Made by a program: the position numbers and the translations under genes. DNA of 51,074 nt from Burkholderiales bacterium (lineage in GTDB: Bacteria; Pseudomonadota; Gammaproteobacteria; Burkholderiales; Burkholderiaceae_C): contig JAABRA010000403.1 in assembly GCA_011391155.1 (NCBI GenBank), positions 1 through 51,074 on the forward strand, given 5' to 3'. Under the pieces are notes generated by a model. The model was given only the letters and a program-made list of their open reading frames with translations, made no database searches and was not told where the DNA came from. Position 1 is the stretch's first letter; the number at the start of each line of letters is the position of its first letter. Positions 1-8,077 of the stretch are shown here, in pieces.

Positions 1-99
1 GTGGGCTACATCTCCACCGGCGGCGGGGCTTTCCTGGAAGTGCTCGAAGGCAAGACGCTGCCGGCGCTGGAGATCCTGACGATGCGCGCGGCGGGCTGA
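1..99 (+). CDS. pgk: phosphoglycerate kinase, C-terminal end (partial)
   Basis: Only the last 32 codons are in the window, ending with TGA at 97-99. The visible peptide carries the [14 protein letters not shown] segment, which matches the glycine-rich nucleotide-binding loop and following helix at the C terminus of phosphoglycerate kinase (ATP + 3-phosphoglycerate to 1,3-bisphosphoglycerate). It lies 125 bp upstream of fba on the same strand, a pairing common in Calvin-cycle and glycolytic operons of betaproteobacteria. The identification rests on a short stretch, but this loop is very characteristic. Confidence 0.85.
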   Translation: MGYISTGGGAFLEVLEGKTLPALEILTMRAAG

Positions 100-138
100 A
101 TGTGGCCCGCGCGGCGATGGGCACACCCGCAAAATCCT

Positions 139-156
139 ATAGTTATAGCGAACTAT
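139..156. promoter_or_regulatory. inverted repeat upstream of fba
   Basis: ATAGTT and AACTAT form a perfect 6-bp inverted repeat with a 6-bp spacer in the 125-bp gap between pgk and fba. The size and AT-rich arms would suit a dimeric regulator such as a LysR-type protein, but no regulator gene is adjacent and this is only a candidate operator. Confidence 0.3.
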
Positions 157-224
157 GACCAAGGGACGCTGGGATAGTGCCAGTTTGATGCCTATTTTTT
201 GCTTTTAACCTCTGGAGACGCCTC

Positions 225-1262
225 ATGGCCCTGATTTCCCTTCGCCAAGTGCTGGACCACGCCGCCGAACACCACTACGGCGTGCCGGCTTTCAACGTCA
301 ACAACCTGGAGCAGATCCTCGCCATCATGGAAGCCGCGCAGGAGACCGACAGCCCGGTGATCCTGCAGGCCTCCGCCGGTGCGCGCAAATACGCCGGTGA
401 GGCCTACCTGCGCCACATGATGCTGGCGGCGGTGGAAACCCACCCCGACATTCCCGTGGTGGTGCACCAGGACCACGGCACCTCGGCGGCGGTGTGCCAG
501 CAATCGATCCGCTCGGGCTTCACCAGCGTGATGATGGACGGCTCGCTGATGACCGACGGCAAGACGCCGGCCAGCTACGAATACAACGTCGACATCACCC
601 GGCGGGTCTGCGAGATGTCGCACCCGGTCGGGGTGTCGGTGGAAGGCGAACTGGGCTGCCTGGGTTCGCTGGAAACCGGTGACGCGGGGGAGGAAGACGG
701 CATTGGGGCCGAGGGCAAGCTGAGCCATGACCAGATGCTGACCGACCCGGTGCAGGCGAAAGACTTTGTGGAAAAAACCGGTGTGGACGCGCTGGCGATT
801 GCGATTGGCACCAGCCATGGCGCCTACAAGTTCACGCGCAAGCCCACCGGCGACATTCTGGCCATGGACCGCATCGTCGCCATCCACGCGCAGATCCCGA
901 ACACCCACCTGGTGATGCACGGCAGTTCCAGCGTGCCGCAGGAGTGGCTGGCGATCATTCGCCAGTTCGGTGGCGACATCAAGGAGACCTACGGCGTGCC
1001 GGTCGAAGAGATCCAGCGCGGCATCCAGAGCGGCGTGCGCAAGATCAACATCGACACCGATATCCGCCTGGCCATGACCGGCGCCATGCGCCAGGTGTTT
1101 GCCCAGCAACCCAGCGAGTTCGACCCGCGCAAGGCGCTGACCGCCGCCAAGAACGCGGCGCGCGGCATTGTCAAGGCCAGGTTCGAGGCCTTTGGCTGCG
1201 CCGGGCAGGCGTCAAAAATCAAGCCGGTGCCGCTGGAGGCGATGGCCCGGCGCTACGGCTGA
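225..1262 (+). CDS. fba: class II fructose-bisphosphate aldolase (Calvin-cycle type)
   Basis: This 345-residue protein is a zinc-dependent class II aldolase, which joins dihydroxyacetone phosphate and glyceraldehyde 3-phosphate to fructose 1,6-bisphosphate; the Calvin-cycle subtype can also make sedoheptulose 1,7-bisphosphate. It has the expected metal-binding and catalytic segments: VVHQDHG near residue 85, VEGELG near 140, VMHGSSSVP near 230 and the phosphate-binding KINIDTDIR near 275. Length and order match the family. The ATG follows CTCTGGAGACGCCTC, a good ribosome site. Its position after pgk supports a role in carbon fixation or gluconeogenesis in an autotroph, although no other Calvin-cycle gene is in the window. 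Confidence 0.95.
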   Translation: MALISLRQVLDHAAEHHYGVPAFNVNNLEQILAIMEAAQETDSPVILQASAGARKYAGEAYLRHMMLAAVETHPDIPVVVHQDHGTSAAVCQQSIRSGFTSVMMDGSLMTDGKTPASYEYNVDITRRVCEMSHPVGVSVEGELGCLGSLETGDAGEEDGIGAEGKLSHDQMLTDPVQAKDFVEKTGVDALAIAIGTSHGAYKFTRKPTGDILAMDRIVAIHAQIPNTHLVMHGSSSVPQEWLAIIRQFGGDIKETYGVPVEEIQRGIQSGVRKINIDTDIRLAMTGAMRQVFAQQPSEFDPRKALTAAKNAARGIVKARFEAFGCAGQASKIKPVPLEAMARRYG

Positions 1263-1276
1263 GCGCTTGCTGCGCG

Positions 1277-1780
1277 TCAGCGGGAGGGGGCGTCGCCGGC
1301 CAGCAAGGCCGCTCCCAGCTTGCGAAACTGCTCCGCCTTCTTCTCGTCAATCGACAGCCGGATCAGCTTGTGGCAGCGCTCCACTGCCTGGGCGAGCGCC
1401 TCGCGGGTGTCTTCGGTGTCCTGCAGGCGTTGCATCACGACACTGGCGTGGGTGCCGAGCAGCTCCTGCGCCATGCTGAGCAGGGCATTCTTCGGGGACA
1501 GGACGGCGGGCGCCGACGCAGGGCTTGCTGAGGCCGAAGGCATCGCGCTGCCCGAAGCGGCGCCGGTTGCTACCACTTCGATAAAACCATGGTCTTCCAG
1601 CCACACCAGATGCTCGTCGCATTGCGGAATGAACGAGCACTTCTGCATCAACTCTGCACAACGGGTTTTGCCGTCCACCAGGATCAGCACCGAGCGCAGC
1701 CTTTGGGGGACCGCTGCAGTGCGGTGTGTCAGTTCATCAAACCCCTTGGGCGTTTTGCCAAAGATGAGGGCGCCGTTCAT
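1277..1780 (-). CDS. hypothetical protein, 167 aa
   Basis: No function is recognised. The protein is soluble. Residues 1-70 look like a compact folded unit, possibly winged-helix-like (TAAVPQRLRSVLILVDGKT, then a helix with two cysteines and WLEDHGFIEVV). A low-complexity Ala/Ser/Pro linker follows near residues 72-92, and then a helical tail rich in charged residues. The gene is convergent with fba, 14 bp away, and starts 6 bp after the next upstream gene on its strand, so it is probably co-transcribed with the small membrane protein at 1787-2086. Confidence 0.7.
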   Translation of the reverse strand: MNGALIFGKTPKGFDELTHRTAAVPQRLRSVLILVDGKTRCAELMQKCSFIPQCDEHLVWLEDHGFIEVVATGAASGSAMPSASASPASAPAVLSPKNALLSMAQELLGTHASVVMQRLQDTEDTREALAQAVERCHKLIRLSIDEKKAEQFRKLGAALLAGDAPSR

Positions 1781-1786
1781 GAGCGG

Positions 1787-2086
1787 TCAACTGGTGAGTT
1801 CTTCAATGATGCGGTAGATCAGGCGCACCGTGATCAGCACATAGATGGCGCCAAAGAAGAAGATCAACGCCACGATCAGGTTGATCACGTTGGCCGGCAA
1901 CATCGTGAAGAAGGGGGTGACGAAGTAGCCCAGGGTGAACAGCGTGACCAGCACGGTCAGGAGTCGCCATTGTTTGCCCACCACGCCGCCGGGAATCTTG
2001 CCGCGCAGCGTGAACACCATGTACAGGCACACCAGCATGACGGCAATCGCCGCGACGTTGATGGCCGAAATCAGATTGGCTTGCAT
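1787..2086 (-). CDS. small membrane protein, 99 aa, three transmembrane segments
   Basis: Three hydrophobic stretches are visible, at about residues 6-27, 42-62 and 66-86, separated by short basic loops (LRGK, GKQWR). The protein ends in an acidic cytoplasmic tail (RIIEELTS). No family with a known role is recognised. It sits directly upstream of the 167-aa unknown gene on the same strand, which suggests a two-gene unit. Confidence 0.7.
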   Translation of the reverse strand: MQANLISAINVAAIAVMLVCLYMVFTLRGKIPGGVVGKQWRLLTVLVTLFTLGYFVTPFFTMLPANVINLIVALIFFFGAIYVLITVRLIYRIIEELTS

Positions 2087-2214
2087 GAGTTTTCCTTTGA
2101 ATCAGTGTCAGGGACGGCATCGCGGGGGCAGTGACCGCCCAACGAGGGCGCTGCCTGGAGGCTGGCTTGTCGTGGGAGGGTTCATCCACCGGACAAGGGG
2201 CCCTTGGCGGCCTG

Positions 2215-2249
2215 AAAACCGGGTGAGCCGGATCGCCGATCCGGCTCAC
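2215..2249 (-). terminator. intrinsic terminator of the FadL-type porin gene
   Basis: A perfect 12-bp stem (2223-2234 with 2238-2249) with a 3-nt loop lies 10 bp past the porin stop codon. In the minus-strand transcript the stem is followed by CCGGTTTT. The position fits termination of the transcript carrying the porin gene. The remaining bases between 2087 and 2222 hold no gene that I can support. Confidence 0.75.
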
Positions 2250-2258
2250 GGCGGGGTT

Positions 2259-3554
2259 TTACCAGCGCCAGCCGAACTGCACGCCAATCGAGTTTTGCGA
2301 CATGCGGATGGTCTCGTTGGCATTCATGCCCGGAAACATCGCGTTGTAGAGCGACGGGCCGGAAATCGAATTTTCTGACGCATACATGTAGGCAAACGTG
2401 ATTTCCGTGGTGGATGAGAGGGTGTAGGTCGCGCCCAGCGTGTAGTGATTGGTCGTGACGCCCGGAGCAATGATGTTGAAGGTTACGTCACGCGCCTGGA
2501 TGGGGTTGTCCGTCCGGTTGAAACCGGCGCGCAGATTCCATTGGGGGGTGGCCTGCCATTGGGCGCCGATCTTCCAGACGTTCACGTTGGACCAGCCGAA
2601 ACCGGCGCCGTCAGAGCCGCCCAGGCAGTTGGCCGGGTTGCCCATCATGCAGCCACCGATATTGGTGCTGGGGTTGGCAATCGACGTGACGCCCCCGTAG
2701 TTGATGCGCTGGTAGTCCAGCGCCAGGGAGACGCTGGGCGTGGCCTTGATGGCCACCCCGAGGGTGTAGTTCTCGGGGATGTCGAAGGACCCGGACCCGG
2801 CAAACAGGCCCGCATAACTGTCGAATTTGCCCATCTTGATCTTCGGGGAATACGACGCGCCGACGGTGACCTGGTCACTGAGCTTGCCCATGTAGCCCAG
2901 ACGAACCCCGATCCCGGTGCTGCTGTCATAGCCGTTGTTGGTGACGTTGCCCGGCGCGGTGGACATCTGCGTGAACGCCTGCAGGCCGCTGGCCTCGAAT
3001 CGCTGGTAGACCAGCAAGGGCGACAGTCCGAAGGAGTTGTTCTCGTTCAGTTTGTAGGCCACGGTGGGTGCCACGATCAGCTGCATCATGTCGATGCCCA
3101 GCTTGCCGGAGCCGCACAGCACGTTGGCTGGACCTTGACCGCAGTTGATCTCGCCGCCGGCGAAGTTGGTGTTCATGCCGCCATTGCCGTACACCGTGAC
3201 GCCGGCGCCCCACTGGCTATTGATCATGGTGGTGTAGGCAAAGGCCGGGACCAGGAATGCCTTGCTGTCGCTGTCGATGTCTGCGTCCATGGGGCCTGCG
3301 CCGGTGCGGCTCATGCCGCGGTCGGGCATGAAGACCGAGAGATCGCCTTCCACGCGGTTGCCGGAGAAGGCTGACGCCGCCGGGTTGTTGGCCCCGGTGT
3401 AGGCGGTGTCGGTCGCGGCGACGGACGCGCCGCCCATGCCCTGGGCTTTCATGCCGTAGCCGATCGGGAAATAGCCATCCGTGGCGTACGCCGAGCCGGC
3501 GGCCATCAGCGCGCAGAGTGGCGTCAGGACAAAAAGTTTTCGGGATGCTTTCAT
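2259..3554 (-). CDS. FadL/OmpP1-type outer-membrane transporter
   Basis: The 431-residue protein starts at the ATG whose complement is 3552-3554, preceded by GGAGATCACC. It has a signal peptide (basic MKASRK, hydrophobic core, cleavage after GSAYA), followed by the FadL-type N terminus GYFPIGYGMKAQGMGGASVA and NNPAAS. The C terminus ends in the aromatic pattern of beta-barrel proteins (QFGWRW). FadL proteins form a 14-stranded barrel for uptake of hydrophobic compounds. The substrate here is unknown; a role in handling hydrophobic sulfur species is only a guess from the neighbours. An in-frame extension upstream to 4091 exists but lacks family features and overlaps the Rieske gene. Confidence 0.88.
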   Translation of the reverse strand: MKASRKLFVLTPLCALMAAGSAYATDGYFPIGYGMKAQGMGGASVAATDTAYTGANNPAASAFSGNRVEGDLSVFMPDRGMSRTGAGPMDADIDSDSKAFLVPAFAYTTMINSQWGAGVTVYGNGGMNTNFAGGEINCGQGPANVLCGSGKLGIDMMQLIVAPTVAYKLNENNSFGLSPLLVYQRFEASGLQAFTQMSTAPGNVTNNGYDSSTGIGVRLGYMGKLSDQVTVGASYSPKIKMGKFDSYAGLFAGSGSFDIPENYTLGVAIKATPSVSLALDYQRINYGGVTSIANPSTNIGGCMMGNPANCLGGSDGAGFGWSNVNVWKIGAQWQATPQWNLRAGFNRTDNPIQARDVTFNIIAPGVTTNHYTLGATYTLSSTTEITFAYMYASENSISGPSLYNAMFPGMNANETIRMSQNSIGVQFGWRW

Positions 3555-3652
3555 GGTGGTGATCTCCAGGTGTAGTAATGGGGGGAGCGCGGGGTTTTCA
3601 CTGGGAAAGTGATCGGGGAGGGGAGGGTTGCGGCAGGGGCGGTGCGAACGAC

Positions 3653-4279
3653 TTACCAGAAGGCCAGCAGGCGGCCCTTGACGACCTTGGATTCGACGCG
3701 CTTGAGCGGGCTGTTGCCTTTCTTGATGCAGTCTCCACTGTGCGCGTTGAATTCCCACTGATGCTTCGGGCAGATCAAGGTGCTTCCCTTCAGCGCCAGT
3801 TCCGGGATATCGGTGCCCTGGTGCGGGCAGCGGCTGTCGAAGACCTGAAAAGTCTTCTTGTCCCGGTAGATGAACAGGCCGCGCCCTTGGCATTCCGTGC
3901 GGGTGACCTCGCCATCCTTGGCGGCGCTGCTGGCCAACACGTCGTGCCATTGGCCGGGGAGGGCGAGCGCCTCGGGCTGGAAGCCCGGGATGTCCATCGT
4001 CAGCATGATGTCCACGGCCCAGATGATCTTCGCCAGCCCGAGTGCCGGAAACGCCATCAGCAGCGCGTCCAGCACTTCCACGGGCGTGCAACCTTCGCGC
4101 AAGGCCCGACCGGCATATTGCCGAAAGCCCCGCTCGGTCTGTGCATGGACTTTGGTGATGACGGAAATCAGGTCCCGGGTCTTGGGATCAAGATGCTTTC
4201 CGGCATCCTTCAGGAAGGCAAAGTAGTGACCCATGGCCTCGGGCCGGGCCTTGAGCAGGTAGTTGAGCGCGTCACTCAT
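3653..4279 (-). CDS. carboxymuconolactone decarboxylase-like domain fused to a Rieske [2Fe-2S] domain
   Basis: The 208-residue protein joins two domains. Residues 1-95 resemble the AhpD/carboxymuconolactone decarboxylase fold (DPKTRDLISVITKVHAQTE, then CTPVEVLDALLMAFPALG), but the paired CxxC of AhpD peroxidase partners is not seen. Residues 105-208 are a Rieske domain with both ligand boxes, CPHQGTD and CPKHQW, so a [2Fe-2S] cluster with two Cys and two His is expected. The combination suggests a small cytoplasmic redox protein. It lies between the universal stress protein gene and the porin on the same strand. The substrate is unknown. Confidence 0.8.
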   Translation of the reverse strand: MSDALNYLLKARPEAMGHYFAFLKDAGKHLDPKTRDLISVITKVHAQTERGFRQYAGRALREGCTPVEVLDALLMAFPALGLAKIIWAVDIMLTMDIPGFQPEALALPGQWHDVLASSAAKDGEVTRTECQGRGLFIYRDKKTFQVFDSRCPHQGTDIPELALKGSTLICPKHQWEFNAHSGDCIKKGNSPLKRVESKVVKGRLLAFW

Positions 4280-4297
4280 GGCATCGGTGTTTCCGGG

Positions 4298-5122
4298 TTA
4301 GTGAAGATTGAGAACCATGACGGGGATTTCGGCCAGACCCATCACCTTCTGCGCCACTCCGCCGACCAGCGCGCGTCCGATGCGGTTGTCGCTGCGGCTG
4401 CCCATGACGATCAGGTCGGCGCGGCAGCCGATGCCCGCGGCGAGAATTTCCGTAAACGGCTTGCCCATGCGAACTTCGCCCTGGGCCGCAATGCCCCTGC
4501 GCTGGATCGGGTCCAGCACATCGCCCAGGAAGGCCTCGGCCTTCAGGCGATCTTCCGCGGAAGCGATGACGATCACGAGATGCAGGGGCAGACTGCATTC
4601 GGCGGCGATGGCGGCAGCAGTGGCGACGACTTGCCGGCCCTGTGCCGTGGACTCGGCCGCAGCCAGCACCCGCTCATGCCACATGCGAGCCTCCCGCGGG
4701 ACGATCAGCACATGGCAGGGCGCATGGGCCACCACCTTGCTCACCATTTCGCCGACCAGCAGGTTTGCCAGAAAGCTCCGCTTGCCGCGGCGCCGGATGA
4801 TGATCAGATCGTTGCCCTGTTGCAGGGCTTCCTGCACGATCTCCTCATAGGGCTCTTCTCCCCGGCGCAGGCGAAGGTCGATGGCCACGCCGGCGGCCGC
4901 GGCCTGTTCGCGCAGTTGCGCGATCCTGGCGGCCGCTTCCCGTTCAGCCCTAGCGGCAATTTGCGGCGCCAGGGCTTCGTATTCCGGATTGCTCACGAGC
5001 GGCATGACCGTGGCCAGCGGCAGCTGGCAGCGCCGGGCAAGCGCGAACGCCAAGGCCTCGGCACCGGTGTCGAAGTCGCTGTGCTCGGTGGCCAGCAACA
5101 GCCGGTTAAAGAGCTGCGCCAT
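4298..5122 (-). CDS. tandem-domain universal stress protein (UspA family)
   Basis: The 274-residue protein carries two Usp domains. The first (residues 1-145) starts LLLATEHSDFDTGAEALAFA and ends with HVLIVPREARM. The second (about 150-274) contains the nucleotide-binding pattern LIVMGSRSDNRIGRALVGG and ends IPVMVLNLH. The G-2x-G-9x-G(S/T) motif in the second half suggests ATP binding there. Usp proteins act in stress survival. It is 3 bp downstream of the small membrane protein gene and 18 bp upstream of the Rieske fusion gene, so it is probably in the same transcript. Confidence 0.85.
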   Translation of the reverse strand: MAQLFNRLLLATEHSDFDTGAEALAFALARRCQLPLATVMPLVSNPEYEALAPQIAARAEREAAARIAQLREQAAAAGVAIDLRLRRGEEPYEEIVQEALQQGNDLIIIRRRGKRSFLANLLVGEMVSKVVAHAPCHVLIVPREARMWHERVLAAAESTAQGRQVVATAAAIAAECSLPLHLVIVIASAEDRLKAEAFLGDVLDPIQRRGIAAQGEVRMGKPFTEILAAGIGCRADLIVMGSRSDNRIGRALVGGVAQKVMGLAEIPVMVLNLH

Positions 5123-5124
5123 GG

Positions 5125-5553
5125 TCAGTGCCCTCCCGTCAGAAAACCGGATGCCGCCAGCACCAGGACCACCACGATCAGCGCGCAGATCCCGGCGTAG
5201 ACAGGATCGCGCTGTTTCAGGTAGAGCGGAATCAGGCCCAGCAGCGGCGGCAGCGAGCAGCCGGCCAGCAGCGATATGCCGATCAGGTTGGACAGGTCAC
5301 CCTTGTGCGCCAAGGTCAGCCAGCCCCAGCCCGTGGGCGTGCCGGTGGTTTGCAGGAACGCATCCACCGGCAGGGTCCAGACGCTGGGCAGTTGATCCAG
5401 AGGCACATGCGGCGGCAAGAGTCCGAACATGTAGGCCGCAAAGCTGAGCAGCAGCACCCCCAATCCGATACGCGTTCCCCAGTCCAGCAGGAAGGCATAG
5501 CGAAAGGCCTCGTCCAGTTGTTGCCGGGCCTGGTTGTCGTTGGGGGGATTCAT
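5125..5553 (-). CDS. hypothetical membrane protein, 142 aa
   Basis: I place the start at the ATG complementary to 5551-5553, giving MNPPNDNQARQQLDEAFR. The longer reading frame to 5691 runs into tauE and is cysteine- and arginine-rich without a family signature. Three hydrophobic segments are visible, near residues 28-48, 88-106 and 118-138. The pattern resembles the DUF1634 membrane proteins that often accompany TauE/SafE transporters, and the gene indeed follows a TauE gene by 13 bp. The DUF1634 match is from memory and uncertain; an accessory role to the transporter is inferred. Confidence 0.7.
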   Translation of the reverse strand: MNPPNDNQARQQLDEAFRYAFLLDWGTRIGLGVLLLSFAAYMFGLLPPHVPLDQLPSVWTLPVDAFLQTTGTPTGWGWLTLAHKGDLSNLIGISLLAGCSLPPLLGLIPLYLKQRDPVYAGICALIVVVLVLAASGFLTGGH

Positions 5554-5566
5554 GGCGTTTTTACTT

Positions 5567-6562
5567 TCAGACCCACAGCCCCAGGCCCTTGAGCAGGGCA
5601 CGAATGCCTGCAAACAACAGGAGTGTGATGACCATCTTGCGGATGACCGAGCCCTTGAGCACGTGCAACAGGCGTGCGCCGATGCGGGCACCGAGCATCA
5701 TGCCGACCACGGAGGGCACGGCGATCATCGGCAGTACCGCGCCGCGGTTCAGGTACACCCAGGCCGCCGAGGAATCGACCAGCGACAGCACCAGCCCCGA
5801 GGTGCCCGCGGAAACTTTCAAAGGCGCGCCCATCAGCAGGTTCAATGCCGGCACGTTGGCCCAGCCCGCACCAATGCCGAACATGCCCGCCATGACACCG
5901 ATGGCCAGGAACAGCACCAGGCCCAGGGGCGTGCGATGCACCTGCCAGTCGATCGAACGTCCGGAGGCGCCGTCGATGAACACGCCGTGAATGCCGAGCG
6001 CCGAGGACAGGCGGTCGGGTTTGGCCACGTGCGGGAATTCTGATTTTTTGGAGACCAGCATGAGCGCCACGATGCCCAGCACGATCAATCCCAGCGCGGT
6101 CTGGATCACCGACGCCGGCAGCGCCAGGCCCAACAAGGCCCCGGCGATCGAACTCATGCTGGCAAGCAGCGCCAGCGGTAGCGCCAGGCGCAGGCTGGAC
6201 AGGCCGCCGCGCAGGAGCACAGGCCCGGCCGCCAGGGCGCTGGCCAGCGCCACCAGCAAGCCCGCACCGCGAACAAAGTCCAGATGGAAGGGAAAGAAGC
6301 CCCCGATGATCGGCACGAACAGCGTACCGCCACCGATGCCTGCTGGTACCGCCACGATGCCGATGAAAAAGCAGGTGACAAACAGCGCCAGTGGCCAGAA
6401 CCACCAGGGCAGGGTGCTGACAGGGACCACGCTGGCCGCGGCATGGACCGGGCCGGTCATCAATAGTGCCAGCGCCATGAGCAGGAAACCGGTGATCCAT
6501 GCCCCGTGCCTGGACGAGAGCCCGACGGGGGCGGGTGGCTGGCGAGCGGCGAGAGGGTGCAT
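5567..6562 (-). CDS. TauE/SafE-family sulfite/sulfoacetate-type exporter
   Basis: The 331-residue protein has eight or nine hydrophobic segments and the two related halves of the TauE/SafE family. Typical signatures are FIGIVAVPAGIGGGTLFVPII near residues 67-87 (first repeat) and GVMAGMFGIGAGWANVPAL near 222-240 (second repeat). The family exports small anions such as sulfite or sulfoacetate, or takes up related compounds. An insert of about 45 residues separates the halves (SKKSEFPHVAKPDRL to SIDWQVHRTPLG). In a sulfite-producing cell sulfite export is a reasonable role, but the substrate is inferred only. Confidence 0.85.
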   Translation of the reverse strand: MHPLAARQPPAPVGLSSRHGAWITGFLLMALALLMTGPVHAAASVVPVSTLPWWFWPLALFVTCFFIGIVAVPAGIGGGTLFVPIIGGFFPFHLDFVRGAGLLVALASALAAGPVLLRGGLSSLRLALPLALLASMSSIAGALLGLALPASVIQTALGLIVLGIVALMLVSKKSEFPHVAKPDRLSSALGIHGVFIDGASGRSIDWQVHRTPLGLVLFLAIGVMAGMFGIGAGWANVPALNLLMGAPLKVSAGTSGLVLSLVDSSAAWVYLNRGAVLPMIAVPSVVGMMLGARIGARLLHVLKGSVIRKMVITLLLFAGIRALLKGLGLWV

Positions 6563-6596
6563 GAAGAGTGGATGTTTCGCCGCGGGGGGGTGGACT

Positions 6597-7211
6597 TTAC
6601 AGCGCTTTGCGGATGGTCATCGCGCCGCGAATCTGGCCGAGGGTGTAGCCCACGCCTTTGTCGTCCGGGTAAAGGGACTTCAATTGTTGGGTGACCTCGG
6701 GCTTGAGCGTCTCGGCGGGGCCATGGCAGGCCATGCAAATTTGTTGAACGGGCAACGCCTTCATGTAGCGCGCCTCCTGCTTCGCGCCGTTTCCGACGAC
6801 TTCCCATTTTTCAAGCGTGGCCGGGCTCTCGCCCGCTGCTGCGCGCCGGTCGAAGTCCTCCAGCGCCGCGCGCTCCCAGTCATCGGGGACGGCCTTGGGG
6901 TTGCGGTTGCGCAGGCTGACGCGCCGGATGGCCCATCCGGTCTGCTCGGATGCGGCCCGGGCCATCTGGGGCGCCTTTTCGCGGCAGACCGCGATCGCCG
7001 ATTCCGGTCCGCCCCGGGCGATCTCGTCGGTCAGGACCTGGAGCAGTTTGGGCGGCACGGCGCTGGCCACCTTGCGCGCGTCGTCCGGGCCGGGCGCGTC
7101 AGCGGCGAAGGCGTTCAGGCTGCAGAGCAGCACCAGGGCAACTCCGGCTTTTCCCGGGGGCGTGCGCCTGCGCAAGCTTGCAGAGCATGGACGGACGGTG
7201 TGATCAAACAT
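6597..7211 (-). CDS. periplasmic haem-c protein, DUF3365/Tll0287-like
   Basis: The start at 7211 is supported by AAGGAG seven bases upstream. The protein (204 aa) has a signal peptide with cleavage after AFA near residue 37, the segment AIAVCREKAP, then RRVSLRNRNPKAVPDDWE, and a haem attachment site CMACHG near residue 158. The order (helical sensor-like domain, RNPxNxPxxWE-type motif, late CxxCH) is that of the DUF3365 family, proposed to be a haem-containing sensor-like domain. The protein lacks a further signalling module, so it may be an electron carrier or a haem sensor. It starts about 120 bp from the NarL-like boxes at 7333-7383. Confidence 0.82.
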   Translation of the reverse strand: MFDHTVRPCSASLRRRTPPGKAGVALVLLCSLNAFAADAPGPDDARKVASAVPPKLLQVLTDEIARGGPESAIAVCREKAPQMARAASEQTGWAIRRVSLRNRNPKAVPDDWERAALEDFDRRAAAGESPATLEKWEVVGNGAKQEARYMKALPVQQICMACHGPAETLKPEVTQQLKSLYPDDKGVGYTLGQIRGAMTIRKAL

Positions 7212-7332
7212 GGTGAGCTCCTTCACGGTGTGCAGGTTGAATGGGCACGGCGGCGGGGAAAACGGCGCTGCATTCATCAAGGCTGAATGCGCCCAGGCCC
7301 TCCGGTTTGCGCGCCATCAGGGGAGATTCTCA

Positions 7333-7383
7333 CAAGAAGAATGGGGGTATTGCCATACTCCGAATGGGTAGTCCAATCGGGTA
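7333..7383 (+). promoter_or_regulatory. cluster of NarL-like boxes between the DUF3365 gene and the 7476 operon
   Basis: TACTCCGAATGGGTA (7356-7370) and TAGTCCAATCGGGTA (7369-7383) overlap by two bases and match the 15-bp box seen upstream of dsrA, the two-component genes and the cytochrome gene. A weaker AATGGG copy sits with its 15-bp frame at 7333-7347, exactly 23 bp upstream of the first. The half-site ATGGGTA is the complement of TACCCAT, which fits the NarL heptamer pattern TACYYMT. The boxes lie about 106 bp before the proposed start at 7476. This is a divergent gap, so either flanking operon could be controlled. Confidence 0.6.
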
Positions 7384-7475
7384 GGTGACTTCAAGGCCGG
7401 GCTGGCAAATAATCTCGGGCTCCGTGCGTCCACCATAGCCCAGGGGCGCGTCTGTCGTTGAACCGAGGTCAAGCC

Positions 7476-7892
7476 GTGAATGTTCCTGTCCCCGATTTCT
7501 CAGATTCCGAACGCGAACTGGTTGTCGCGCTTTTGCAGGAGCGCTACGACAAGACCGTGCCCCTGGAGCTTGCCGACAGCGAATTGAAGCTCGACCCGGC
7601 CCGCGACGACATCACCCTGTGCCCAACGCTCTACTGGAGCGAGCGCGGCGCGCATTTCGTGGTGTGCAAGGTCGGGCCCGACCGCTACCGCTGCCAGTTT
7701 TTCTATGCCGATGCCGACCAGTACGGCACCGGTCATGACGAGTACATTGACCTGCGACGGTGCGTCCTGACCCTGTTGCGCGTGCAGGCCGATCACGAAA
7801 AGCAGAGTGCCGGCGTCTCCAGCGGCGCGACGGCGGTCGACCTGGCAGCCCGGCCGCAGGACGACGAATACCACGGACCGTTGGTGATATGA
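7476..7892 (+). CDS. hypothetical protein, 138 aa
   Basis: No known family is recognised. I choose the GTG at 7476, which has GAGG nine bases upstream; an in-frame TTG at 7458 would add six residues. The protein is acidic and soluble, with an N-terminal helix (DFSDSERELVVALLQERYDK) and a beta-rich middle (HFVVCKVGPDRYRCQFFYADADQYG). It ends with a polar tail. Its stop overlaps the start of the next gene (ATGA), so the two are translationally coupled. Confidence 0.7.
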   Translation: MNVPVPDFSDSERELVVALLQERYDKTVPLELADSELKLDPARDDITLCPTLYWSERGAHFVVCKVGPDRYRCQFFYADADQYGTGHDEYIDLRRCVLTLLRVQADHEKQSAGVSSGATAVDLAARPQDDEYHGPLVI

Positions 7893-8077
7893 CGATCGCG
7901 CGTGCGCGCCAGCTGCTGCAGACCCAGGCCGGTTTTGGCGGCGGCTATAACCGCCAGGGCGCGCGCCTGATTCTGGCCGAGGTGGCCCGCGAGCATGGGC
8001 AACCCGCTGTGGATGCCCTGATTCGTGAGCTCGGACTCGAAAGGCTGTTCGGCTTTGTGCCCGGTGCGCAGCCATGA
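7889..8077 (+). CDS. hypothetical small protein, 62 aa
   Basis: The start ATG overlaps the upstream stop by four bases, and the gene in turn overlaps the phosphoesterase start by four bases, which supports real translation. The sequence (TIARARQLLQTQAGFGGGYNRQGARLILAEVAREHG) is basic and helical with a Gly-rich loop, and ends LGLERLFGFVPGAQP. No family is recognised. The tight coupling suggests it works with the 138-aa protein, possibly as a complex. Confidence 0.7.
   Translation: MTIARARQLLQTQAGFGGGYNRQGARLILAEVAREHGQPAVDALIRELGLERLFGFVPGAQP

Noticed and set aside
192-1109. Long minus-strand open frame opposite fba
   Set aside because: It is rich in His, Ala and Val with no family features and is the antisense shadow of a high-GC coding gene.
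2259-4091. 610-residue version of the FadL-type protein
   Set aside because: The extra N-terminal part overlaps the Rieske fusion gene in another frame and lacks any domain; a proper signal peptide and ribosome site occur at 3554.
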